This document shows positions 1-6,068 of a stretch of DNA of 11,708 nucleotides, in pieces. The DNA comes from Campylobacteraceae bacterium. Its GTDB lineage: Bacteria > Campylobacterota > Campylobacteria > Campylobacterales > Sulfurovaceae. Under the pieces are notes generated by a model. It was not told where the DNA came from. It did no database searches and saw nothing but the letters and a program-made list of their open reading frames with translations. The translations under genes were made by a program, and so were the position numbers. Each line of letters starts with the position of its first letter. Position 1 is the stretch's first letter. Where the stretch lies: NCBI GenBank assembly GCA_027030605.1, contig JALVEV010000118.1:1-11708 (forward strand), read 5' to 3'.

Positions 1-501
1 TGCTACGGACTCAATGCTATCAAAAGGGGTAACCAATATTAACTTATCTATAGGACGTTTTGAAGCTAAATAGGTTGCAACTCCACTACCTAAACTTCGA
101 CCAATTATATGAATATCTGCATGATACTCTCTAAGTTTATCATACACTAAAAGAGCATCTGCATATAGATTCTCTTCGGTAGGTATACCACTGCTACCAC
201 CATAGCCACGATAATTGACTAAATAGATGGTATGGTTTGGAAAGTTTTTAGCAAACTCTTTAGCACTGTAGCCAACACTCTCTGCATTGCCTCCAAAGTA
301 GAGTATGGCATTTTTATGACCACGATTTAGTACAAAAGTTTTGAGAACTCCTTCATCATTTTTAAGGTTTAGCTCATCAAGGCTATTTTGGGGTGCATTA
401 GAGGGGTAGTATAAAATATCTCTCTGTTTGTTGTAGAGAATTGCTCCTATGATGAGGTAGATTAGGAGGAGTAGTTTTAGTATGGTGGTTATGATGGACA
501 T
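1..501 (-). CDS. Membrane-anchored alpha/beta hydrolase, partial (C-terminus beyond window)
   Basis: The minus-strand frame is open from ATG at 501 to the window edge (167 codons), with an AAGGA-type ribosome binding site just upstream. Residues 4-23 form a hydrophobic helix after a very short N-terminus, fitting an uncleaved inner-membrane anchor. The rest reads as a COG1073-type alpha/beta hydrolase (FrsA/ABHD13-like). A YFGGNAE segment near residue 70 fits the oxyanion loop, NYRGYGGSSG lies near 96-105, and the nucleophile elbow GRSLGSG places the catalytic Ser at 136. The catalytic Asp and His should lie in the missing C-terminal part. Substrate cannot be inferred; related proteins are annotated as serine hydrolases or peptidases of unknown substrate. 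It is divergent from the lipoprotein gene at 584 and appears to share a symmetric -10 box with it. The family call is firm; the specific activity is unknown. Confidence 0.88.
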   Translation of the reverse strand, partial: MSIITTILKLLLLIYLIIGAILYNKQRDILYYPSNAPQNSLDELNLKNDEGVLKTFVLNRGHKNAILYFGGNAESVGYSAKEFAKNFPNHTIYLVNYRGYGGSSGIPTEENLYADALLVYDKLREYHADIHIIGRSLGSGVATYLASKRPIDKLILVTPFDSIESVA

Positions 502-538
502 TTATTTTCCTTTTCGATAAACTACAGTTAGTTGAAAC

Positions 539-548
539 ATTATATAAT
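539..548. promoter_or_regulatory. Symmetric bidirectional -10 element
   Basis: ATTATATAAT is a perfect 10-bp palindrome that contains TATAAT on the plus strand (543-548) and TATAAT on the minus strand (544-539). It lies between the divergent starts at 501 and 584. Predicted start points are near 555 (plus) and 532 (minus), giving leaders of about 30 nt each that include the AAGGA ribosome binding sites. No convincing -35 box is seen on either strand. Confidence 0.55.
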
Positions 549-583
549 TATGATTCTTAATTTTTAACAGAAAAAGGAAAAGT

Positions 584-1282
584 ATGAAAAGCGTTATAGT
601 TTGGAACTTAATAGGGCAAATAGGTGCTATGGGCTTACTTCTTGCTATCACAGGATGCATGGGACAGCATCGTATACACCCACCACAAGAAAACATAATC
701 TCAGTTGCCAATGACCCAAAAGAGGTTGAAAAATGGATGTTAGAAGATAGTCTTGGAATAGAAAGTCCTACTCATGTTGTTTTGGCTCTTGTTTCTAAAA
801 ACAGAGAAGTTGATAAAGCTCCAGTTGTATATAGTACTGTAGCTTCTCACCCTTATCAAACTGCGAAAAATATTTTGTTTATTGACAAACAAAGCAATAA
901 ATCGTCATGGTTGTTTCCTAAAAATTCTCAACTAATTGAAGATTATTTTAGTTTTCCTCGTATTGGTTACCCTCCTCCATTTATAAATAACAACAAAAAA
1001 GCAGAATCAAAAGTTATCTTCTATGAAGTGATAGATAAAGATACAAATGGTGATGGAAAAGTTACAGCACAAGACAGTAAAAGTTTAGCACTCTCTGATA
1101 TATTAGGAAAAAATTATAAGGTGATAGTTAAGGATATTAGTCGCGTTATCACCATTAAAGAAGCAGGTGAAGATATGTTGACTATCGTCTACCAAAAAGC
1201 AGGAGTAGGATACTCTTTAAGTCTTCACTTTAAAGGGTTTACTGTACTTAGTAATGAGATGTTGCCTAAGGTTGGTGAGTGA
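584..1282 (+). CDS. Predicted lipoprotein with EF-hand-like calcium loop
   Basis: The protein has 232 residues. ATG at 584 follows AAAAAGGAAAAGT, a good ribosome binding site. The N-terminus has a hydrophobic stretch followed by the lipobox ITGC with Cys25, so a lipid-modified, envelope-anchored protein is predicted. Residues 151-164 (DKDTNGDGKVTAQD) match a dockerin/EF-hand type calcium loop, with ligand positions D153, N155, D157, G158, V160 and D164. Only one such loop is visible, so it is not a full EF-hand pair. I recognise no other domain. The gene at 1317 follows after 34 bp on the same strand and is probably co-transcribed. Function is unknown; an envelope protein with optional calcium binding is the most that can be said. 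Confidence 0.8.
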   Translation: MKSVIVWNLIGQIGAMGLLLAITGCMGQHRIHPPQENIISVANDPKEVEKWMLEDSLGIESPTHVVLALVSKNREVDKAPVVYSTVASHPYQTAKNILFIDKQSNKSSWLFPKNSQLIEDYFSFPRIGYPPPFINNNKKAESKVIFYEVIDKDTNGDGKVTAQDSKSLALSDILGKNYKVIVKDISRVITIKEAGEDMLTIVYQKAGVGYSLSLHFKGFTVLSNEMLPKVGE

Positions 1283-1316
1283 TGAAAAAGTTATCCCATG
1301 GATACAAAGGAAAAAA

Positions 1317-2219
1317 GTGAAACAAAAATTTAAAATAATGAGTATTTTACTATTTACTATACTCACAGTAGGTTGCTCTAGTTTAAATTTGGCAGTAAGG
1401 AGTATAAATAGCACAGAAGTGAAAAAATACAGTATCACTATGGCTAATTATGCAATAGAGAATAATAAAATTTTTATACGTCTTGCAGGAAAAGTTAAGG
1501 GTTCTTATTTTAGGACAGATAGTGGGCAGAGGTTTCAGATTTATTTTGTTGCTGATTATTATGGAAAGGGAGAGATTAATAATGTTAAAGCCTACGCTAT
1601 ATCAGTTAATAGTTTAGCCAAAGCAGGTTTAAATAAGGGAAATGTTACTGCTCGAAAAATTAAAATAGATAACAATAAACTGTCTGCCTCTTTAGAGCAA
1701 AAGCTAGAAGATAAAAGAGGTTCTCTGTTTTTTGACTTTAGTGATGTTGAAATGAAAAAAACATCTTATGCTTCATTAGTGGCGATGGATATTGATTATG
1801 ATAAAAGTTGTCTTCTCAATAAAAACTTTTCAATTTATACTAATGATAAAACTGTAGGGAAGCATTGTCCTAAAGGGAATATGCCTATTTATGGCGTTGA
1901 GACTATTGAATTTAACTATTTACCTTTTAATGTAGAGACTTATGCTCCTGTCAAAATTTCAGATATGAATAAGATGAAACATATAAAAAAGAGCTTTACA
2001 CTTGAACAGATAAATCAAATATATAAAATCTTATTTACAGCTAAACCAAATGCAAAGTTTGACAATAAAGTTGTACGACTTAAAATGAAAATGCAACATG
2101 GTGAAGTTATATATGTTGATAGAGATGGAGTAGTTGTTAGAGGTGATAATTTTAGTCAATTAGATAAGGAAAATTTTGAACGCTTAAAGAATGTTTTGAA
2201 CTTGGATGAGAGTCATTAA
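1317..2219 (+). CDS. Predicted lipoprotein of unknown function (GTG start)
   Basis: The open frame extends upstream to an ATG at 1254 inside the preceding gene, but GTG at 1317 is preferred. It has AAAGGA at 1307-1312 with correct spacing and gives a clean export signal: a basic start, a hydrophobic stretch and LTVGC ending at Cys20. The lipobox -3 residue is Thr rather than Leu, which is slightly atypical. ATG at 1338 is a weaker alternative that leaves a shorter signal. The mature part (about 280 residues) is rich in Lys, Asn and beta-prone segments, with two further cysteines in the middle (near SCLLN and KHCPK). I recognise no domain. It probably forms an operon with the lipoprotein gene upstream. 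Confidence 0.75.
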   Translation: MKQKFKIMSILLFTILTVGCSSLNLAVRSINSTEVKKYSITMANYAIENNKIFIRLAGKVKGSYFRTDSGQRFQIYFVADYYGKGEINNVKAYAISVNSLAKAGLNKGNVTARKIKIDNNKLSASLEQKLEDKRGSLFFDFSDVEMKKTSYASLVAMDIDYDKSCLLNKNFSIYTNDKTVGKHCPKGNMPIYGVETIEFNYLPFNVETYAPVKISDMNKMKHIKKSFTLEQINQIYKILFTAKPNAKFDNKVVRLKMKMQHGEVIYVDRDGVVVRGDNFSQLDKENFERLKNVLNLDESH

Positions 2220-2222
2220 AGA

Positions 2223-2249
2223 GAAGATTTTAATATTTGATTAATCTTC
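2223..2249 (+). terminator. Weak hairpin after the lipoprotein gene
   Basis: GAAGATT (2223-2229) and AATCTTC (2243-2249) form a 7-bp stem with a 13-nt loop directly after the stop codon at 2219, followed by AGTTTTCT. The stem is AT-rich and the T-tract is short, so this is at best a leaky terminator. Confidence 0.3.
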
Positions 2250-2299
2250 AGTTTTCTAAAGATGGAAGAAAAATATAAAAAATTAAGGATAAAAAAAAT

Positions 2300-2911
2300 A
2301 TGTACTCATTCAAAACTTTTAGCTCAATTCTATCTATAGCTTTATTGTTATTTGGATGCAATAATACCAATGAAAACAGCAGTGAAAAAGACACAACAAA
2401 AGAAAAACATGATTTAGAACCTTATCAATGTGAAGAGATAATAGATGTAAAACTAGCACCATACTATACTAAGCGAAAACATTTTATAAAATATAGTGAG
2501 TGTATGTCAGATGATGATAAATCTCTGATTATTAATAGCGAAACTAACAAAAGCATTGAGCTTGATGGGTTCGGAACAGCCATTAAGAAGTTTAGTTTTG
2601 AAGGTCAAGAGATACTTCAAATCAATTCACATATGGGAGCTCATACAGATGGTGTCTCTTTTTTTGTTATAGGGGAAAATGGAGATTTAACACTTATGAA
2701 AAATGGCTTTATGACCTCTGATAAAACAGGAGAGCCTAAAGTTGTAGTCAATGATAGCATAGAGGTTAAGACACGCTACAATAAGGAGAAATATAAAGAT
2801 GATAAAATCTGTCTTTATCTTGTAGAGGATACATTTAGATATGATAATAAAAAGAGAGAATTTATAAAGAGTAATAAAGTTGAAACGCTACATGAGTGTA
2901 GAGAGATGTAA
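2300..2911 (+). CDS. Predicted lipoprotein of unknown function, cysteine-containing
   Basis: The protein has 203 residues. ATG at 2300 is preceded by an AAGGA ribosome binding site. The signal ends LLLFGC, so lipidation at Cys20 is predicted; Phe at -2 is less usual. A charged, Asn/Ser/Glu-rich linker (about 21-38) follows, then a domain with four cysteines at 44, 68, 171 and 200 that could form two disulfides in the periplasm. I recognise no family. It lies 80 bp after the preceding lipoprotein gene and may have its own weak promoter (TATAAA near 2275). It is the third lipoprotein in a row on this strand, but the three do not look like paralogues of each other. Confidence 0.78.
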   Translation: MYSFKTFSSILSIALLLFGCNNTNENSSEKDTTKEKHDLEPYQCEEIIDVKLAPYYTKRKHFIKYSECMSDDDKSLIINSETNKSIELDGFGTAIKKFSFEGQEILQINSHMGAHTDGVSFFVIGENGDLTLMKNGFMTSDKTGEPKVVVNDSIEVKTRYNKEKYKDDKICLYLVEDTFRYDNKKREFIKSNKVETLHECREM

Positions 2912-2954
2912 TGAAAAGAGAATAAGCTTATAGAATAAGTCTTGTAGTCATGAT

Positions 2955-2987
2955 AGAGATTTTTTTCTCTTTTCTATAAACTATAAT
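2955..2987 (+). promoter_or_regulatory. Hairpin with T-tract, then promoter of the secreted-protein gene
   Basis: AGAGA (2955-2959) and TCTCT (2966-2970) can pair around a T6 loop and run into TTTC, a weak intrinsic terminator for the lipoprotein gene. An outer AAAAGAGA (2914-2921) can alternatively pair with TCTCTTTT (2966-2973). TATAAT at 2982-2987 is a good -10 for the next gene, with a start point near 2994 and a leader of about 13 nt that just includes the AAGGA ribosome binding site. Confidence 0.4.
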
Positions 2988-3006
2988 ACAAAACATAAGG
3001 AAAAAA

Positions 3007-3552
3007 ATGAAAAAACAACTAATTATTTTATGTAGCTATGCTCTTATGTTAAATGCTTCATCATTGGGAGGGTTACCTCCTATTGTTGGCATAACAGCAT
3101 TGACAGTTGAACCTACAGTGAGTATCTCTGGTGAAGCACCCATTGACTTTACTACTGATGGCTCGGGAAGTAGTTCTGATGCAACGAAGAGTATCTCAAA
3201 CTATAATCCCAAGAGAGATGCAGAGAAGAGAAAGCTTCATAACTATATAGAGAATAATTTAGAAGATTTAAAAGTGCAAATTGCTCAAGGTGATGGTGAA
3301 AAGCTAGATACTTTGTCTAAGTTTTACCCTGTTGTCGATTTGGAAAATTGGAAAGTTTTATTGCAAAAAAACTATAGTTTAATCTTTGCAAACAATGTTA
3401 AAGATTTGTCTAGTGAGACAATAGAGAAGATTAGTGATACTATTTTTAGATTGACCATAGGCTATTCTCTCCCCTCAAGTAGACGACCTATAGACAATAC
3501 GATTGTCCCTTCTGTGTACAGTGAATCTTATAAAAAAATGAAAAAGAAATAA
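3007..3552 (+). CDS. Small secreted protein of unknown function
   Basis: The protein has 181 residues. ATG at 3007 follows ATAAGGAAAAAA. The N-terminus MKKQLIILCSYALMLNASS is a Sec signal peptide with probable signal peptidase I cleavage after the NA or NAS near residues 16-18. Gly/Pro- and Ser/Gly/Thr-rich low-complexity sequence follows up to about residue 65. A charged, helix-prone region runs from about 70 to 150, and the tail ends in KKMKKK. No family is recognised. The only cysteine (Cys9) is within the signal, so there is no lipobox and no disulfide. It appears to be transcribed from its own -10 at 2982. Confidence 0.72.
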   Translation: MKKQLIILCSYALMLNASSLGGLPPIVGITALTVEPTVSISGEAPIDFTTDGSGSSSDATKSISNYNPKRDAEKRKLHNYIENNLEDLKVQIAQGDGEKLDTLSKFYPVVDLENWKVLLQKNYSLIFANNVKDLSSETIEKISDTIFRLTIGYSLPSSRRPIDNTIVPSVYSESYKKMKKK

Positions 3553-3857
3553 CATGTAGACTTAATAGTTCATAGAAGGATAGTAAAAAATATATTTCAA
3601 ATACATAAAAGGAAAATCAGGTGTCTATTAAAATGCCAATAATCATATTTTCCTTATGATGAGAGAAGTGATGATAGAAAAAGAGATATTTATGAGTGGA
3701 GGGAGTGGTTGATGAAAGCAAAAAGATGAATAATCTCTAATTTTTATCTATTGATGAGATATTTATAGAGGCTATAAAAGTATAGTTAAAAAATGTTTAA
3801 TTTTATTATGTTAATATTTTGCCTGTTATATTTTAGAAAATTTAAAAAGGAACAAAA
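3553..3857. other. Intergenic stretch, about 305 bp, with an inverted repeat and very short reading frames
   Basis: No convincing gene is seen. AAGGAAAAT (3609-3617) and ATTTTCCTT (3647-3655) are a perfect 9-bp inverted repeat with a 29-nt loop. The left arm is also a possible ribosome binding site for a 12-codon frame starting GTG at 3621. Its TGA stop overlaps an ATGATG that opens an 18-codon frame, followed by another overlapping five-codon frame. These could be gene debris or chance. The stretch ends in the promoter of the repeat-protein gene. Confidence 0.45.
3824..3832 (+). promoter_or_regulatory. Extended -10 promoter of the repeat-protein gene
   Basis: TGTTATATT is an extended -10 (TGn plus TATATT at 3827-3832) with phased AT-rich sequence upstream and no clear -35, as is common in Campylobacterota. 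The predicted start near 3839 gives a leader of about 19 nt containing AAAAAGGA. Confidence 0.45.
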
Positions 3858-5273
3858 ATGAAATATAAAATATATATGTTAATGATTTTAATTCCCTTAT
3901 TAGCAATGGCAGTGGAAACAAGTACTGAAGAACCTATAACACTCAATAGACTAAAGGAGATGATTCAAAATGGTGAAGATGTTACTCAAGTAGATACTTC
4001 TGAAATCAGTGATATGAGTAGACTTTTTTTAAATAACTCAACTTTTAATCAAGATATTAGTGGTTGGGATGTTTCAAATGTTACCAATATGGAACAGATG
4101 TTTGATGGGGCAACAGCATTTAATCAACCAATAGGAAATTGGGATGTTTCAGGTGTTGAAAATATGTCAAAGATGTTTAGAAAAGCGACCTCATTTAATC
4201 AACCAATAGGAAATTGGGATGTCTCTAGTGTTTCAGATATGAGTAATATGTTTTATAAAGCAATATCGTTTAATCAGCCCATAGGAGAGTGGGATGTCTC
4301 TAATATTACAAATATGTATGGCATGTTTGCTTTTGCAACATCGTTTAATCAGTTAATAGAAAATTGGGATGTTTCAGGTATTGAAAATATGGCTGTAATG
4401 TTTACTGAAGCAAAAGCTTTTAATCAGCCAATAGGAAAATGGGATGTTTCTAGTGTTACTAATATGAGGGGAATGTTTTATGGTGCAACATCATTTAACC
4501 AGCCCATAGGAGAGTGGGATGTCTCTAGTGTTACTAATATGAGCGAAATGTTTTATTTTGCAACATCATTTAACCAACCCATAGGAGAGTGGGATGTTTC
4601 AAATGTTACCTCGATGAAAGGAATGTTTCTAGGTGCATCAGTTTTCAATCAGCCAATAGGTAATTGGGATGTTTCTAATGTTACTACTATGTATTATATG
4701 TTTTCTTCTGCAATAGCCTTTAATCAACCAATAGGAGATTGGGATGTCTCTAGTGTTTCTACATTTAGAGATATGTTTCATTATGCAGAAGCCTTTAATC
4801 AACCAATAGGAGATTGGGATGTTTCTAATATTACTGATATGGCTTCAATGTTTTCTTTTGCAAAATCTTTTAATCAACCAATAGGAATGTGGGATGTTTC
4901 AGGTGTTGAAAATATGTCACATATGTTTTCATCTGCAATAGCCTTTAATCAACCAATAGGAGATTGGGATGTCTCTAGCGTTACTAATATGGAAGAAATG
5001 TTTTCAGAAGCAGAAGCCTTTAATCAACCAATAGGATCGTGGGATGTTTCTAGTGTTACTAATATGAGTGGAATGTTTGCACTAGCATTATCTTTTAATC
5101 AACCAATAGGAGAGTGGGATGTCTCTAATGTTAGTGAGATGGATGAGATGTTTTTTTATGCAGAGGTATTTAATCAACCATTAGTTGATTGGGATATCTA
5201 TAATGTTACATCTATGGAAGATATGTTTCTTTATGCAACAGTAATGGAAGAACAAAATAAACCAAATCAATAG
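3858..5273 (+). CDS. BspA/DUF285-type repeat surface protein
   Basis: The protein has 471 residues. Residues 1-18 are a Sec signal ending LLAMA, with probable signal peptidase I cleavage; there is no lipobox. Residues 19-62 are a short lead-in containing a partial repeat (VDTSEISDMSRLF). Residues 63-462 are sixteen tandem 25-residue units, and the tail is nine polar residues. Each unit starts FNQPIG, continues with a variable residue and WDVS, then V/I-T-N-M, and ends MF plus a short variable A-containing segment. This is the DUF285 / BspA-like bacterial surface repeat (the Listeria-type lipoprotein 26-residue repeat family) found in Mycoplasma, Listeria and Campylobacterota. It is related in logic to leucine-rich repeats and is linked in some bacteria to adhesion. 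No C-terminal sorting signal or membrane anchor is visible, so surface attachment is unexplained. Family membership is firm; adhesion is inference. Confidence 0.93.
   Translation: MKYKIYMLMILIPLLAMAVETSTEEPITLNRLKEMIQNGEDVTQVDTSEISDMSRLFLNNSTFNQDISGWDVSNVTNMEQMFDGATAFNQPIGNWDVSGVENMSKMFRKATSFNQPIGNWDVSSVSDMSNMFYKAISFNQPIGEWDVSNITNMYGMFAFATSFNQLIENWDVSGIENMAVMFTEAKAFNQPIGKWDVSSVTNMRGMFYGATSFNQPIGEWDVSSVTNMSEMFYFATSFNQPIGEWDVSNVTSMKGMFLGASVFNQPIGNWDVSNVTTMYYMFSSAIAFNQPIGDWDVSSVSTFRDMFHYAEAFNQPIGDWDVSNITDMASMFSFAKSFNQPIGMWDVSGVENMSHMFSSAIAFNQPIGDWDVSSVTNMEEMFSEAEAFNQPIGSWDVSSVTNMSGMFALALSFNQPIGEWDVSNVSEMDEMFFYAEVFNQPLVDWDIYNVTSMEDMFLYATVMEEQNKPNQ
4044..5243 (+). repeat. Sixteen tandem 75-bp coding repeats
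   Basis: Sixteen 75-bp units run in frame with no spacer. Most differ mainly at the residue after FNQPIG, at the two residues before M, and in the last five codons. Units 1, 5 and 16 are most divergent (FNQDIS, FNQLIE, FNQPLV), and unit 10 has Phe for the conserved Met. The 47-bp segments 4707-4753 and 4932-4978 are identical and 225 bp apart, pointing to duplication of a three-unit block. Because each unit is 25 codons, gain or loss of whole units keeps the frame. Confidence 0.95.
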
Positions 5274-5315
5274 GATTTAGTTTATGGTCTCAGGGTTTAG
5301 GAAAACCTAAATCCT
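5272..5315. terminator. Convergent-gene hairpin, possible bidirectional terminator
   Basis: AGGGTTTAGG (5292-5301) and CCTAAATCCT (5306-5315) form a 10-bp stem (one G-U on the plus RNA) with an AAAA loop. A second, mutually exclusive pairing joins AGGATTTAG (5272-5280) with CTAAATCCT (5307-5315). The hairpin sits between the convergent stop codons and uses the last codons of the esterase gene. Neither side has a strong T-tract, so terminator function is uncertain. Confidence 0.45.
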
Positions 5316-5940
5316 TCAGACTCTTCATAAACTCCTCTATCAACTCTAACTCTTCCATAACGATATTGTGTTCTTTAGGATAAGAGTGAAACTCAATATC
5401 TAACCCACCCTTTTGTAAAATCTCTACTTGTTCTTTTGAAGTTACATAGGGCAGAACACCATCTCGCATTCCATGGGTACAGAGCCATTTAGCCTCTTTT
5501 ACTTTTGGATTCATCTCTTTTAGAATCTTCTCTGCATCGTAAATATATCCTGAAATTGCGATGTACCCTGCTAAAACTTTGTGATATCTTGCTCCAAACT
5601 CAAAGGTTAAAAGTGAGCCTTGTGAGAACCCAAAGAGAAAACTCTCAGAGGCTTCAAACTGCTCTTCAAAGAGTTCATCAAGTATCTCTGTCAAAATTTT
5701 ACTTGAATACTCAATGCCCTCTAGTTGATTGGGTGGTAAGTCATACCATGAACGACCTCCAAAGTAGTCGTAAGGTGCATCAAGAAGTAGATAGTTCATA
5801 TCATATCTATTAAAATGAGGAGGAATCCCTGTCAATCCTAACGATGAATCACCACGTCCATGAAGTAGTATCATTAGTTTTTTAGATGGAATTTTTGAGG
5901 GGGCAAATAGGTTTTTTAGTTTTAGGTTTAAAGTGTTCAT
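5290..5940 (-). CDS. Carboxylesterase/phospholipase-family alpha/beta hydrolase
   Basis: The protein has 216 residues, the usual size for the Abhydrolase_2 family (COG0400, YpfH/EstB-like). The landmarks are in order: MILLHGRGD at 23-31 (oxyanion strand-loop), LLLDAPYDY near 51-59, GGRSWYDL near 61-68, the nucleophile elbow GFSQGS with Ser106, HGMRDGVLP with Asp160, and PKEHN with His191. The triad Ser106-Asp160-His191 is complete. There is no signal peptide, so it is predicted to be a cytoplasmic esterase on short acyl or aromatic esters. The start is ATG at 5940. No Shine-Dalgarno is present (the preceding bases are ACCCCC), and a -10 box sits seven bases upstream, suggesting a leaderless mRNA. 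No better in-frame start exists before Met23, which lies inside the first core strand. Confidence 0.9.
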   Translation of the reverse strand: MNTLNLKLKNLFAPSKIPSKKLMILLHGRGDSSLGLTGIPPHFNRYDMNYLLLDAPYDYFGGRSWYDLPPNQLEGIEYSSKILTEILDELFEEQFEASESFLFGFSQGSLLTFEFGARYHKVLAGYIAISGYIYDAEKILKEMNPKVKEAKWLCTHGMRDGVLPYVTSKEQVEILQKGGLDIEFHSYPKEHNIVMEELELIEEFMKSLKDLGFPKP

Positions 5941-5946
5941 GGGGGT

Positions 5947-5952
5947 ATTATA
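5947..5952 (-). promoter_or_regulatory. -10 box of the esterase gene, placing the start point at the ATG
   Basis: On the minus strand TATAAT ends at 5947, with six bases (ACCCCC) before the ATG at 5940. Normal -10 to +1 spacing puts +1 at or next to the A of the start codon, so the transcript would have no 5' leader. This fits the missing Shine-Dalgarno. Confidence 0.5.
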
Positions 5953-6013
5953 TACTTATATGCTTAAAATTTTATACCTTATAGTTGAGTTTCTTTCTCT
6001 CTATAATGTATAA

Positions 6014-6049
6014 TCTAATAGACATTATGATATAATTTTGTCTATTAGA
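6014..6049 (+). promoter_or_regulatory. Inverted repeat with -10 box in its loop, upstream of the ATPase gene
   Basis: TCTAATAGACA (6014-6024) and TGTCTATTAGA, read in register at 6039-6049, form a perfect 11-bp inverted repeat with a 14-nt centre. The centre holds TATAAT at 6031-6036. The predicted start near 6043 precedes AAAAGGAA at 6055-6062 and the TTG start at 6069. A regulator dimer binding here would block the promoter. Two further TATAAT motifs lie at 6002-6007 and 6009-6014, so the exact start point is uncertain. Confidence 0.5.
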
Positions 6050-6068
6050 CTAGACAAAAGGAACTATT

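Noticed and set aside
1254..1316. Upstream ATG start for the second lipoprotein
   Set aside because: It overlaps the preceding gene by 29 bp and adds 21 charged residues ahead of the signal peptide. GTG 1317 has a proper ribosome binding site and gives a clean lipoprotein signal.
4044..5243. Regular repeats considered as a CRISPR array
   Set aside because: The units are contiguous 75-bp coding repeats in one frame with no unique spacers and no cas genes.
5505..5813. A 102-residue plus-strand frame opposite the esterase gene
   Set aside because: It is antisense to a clear hydrolase with a complete catalytic triad and shows no recognisable protein features.
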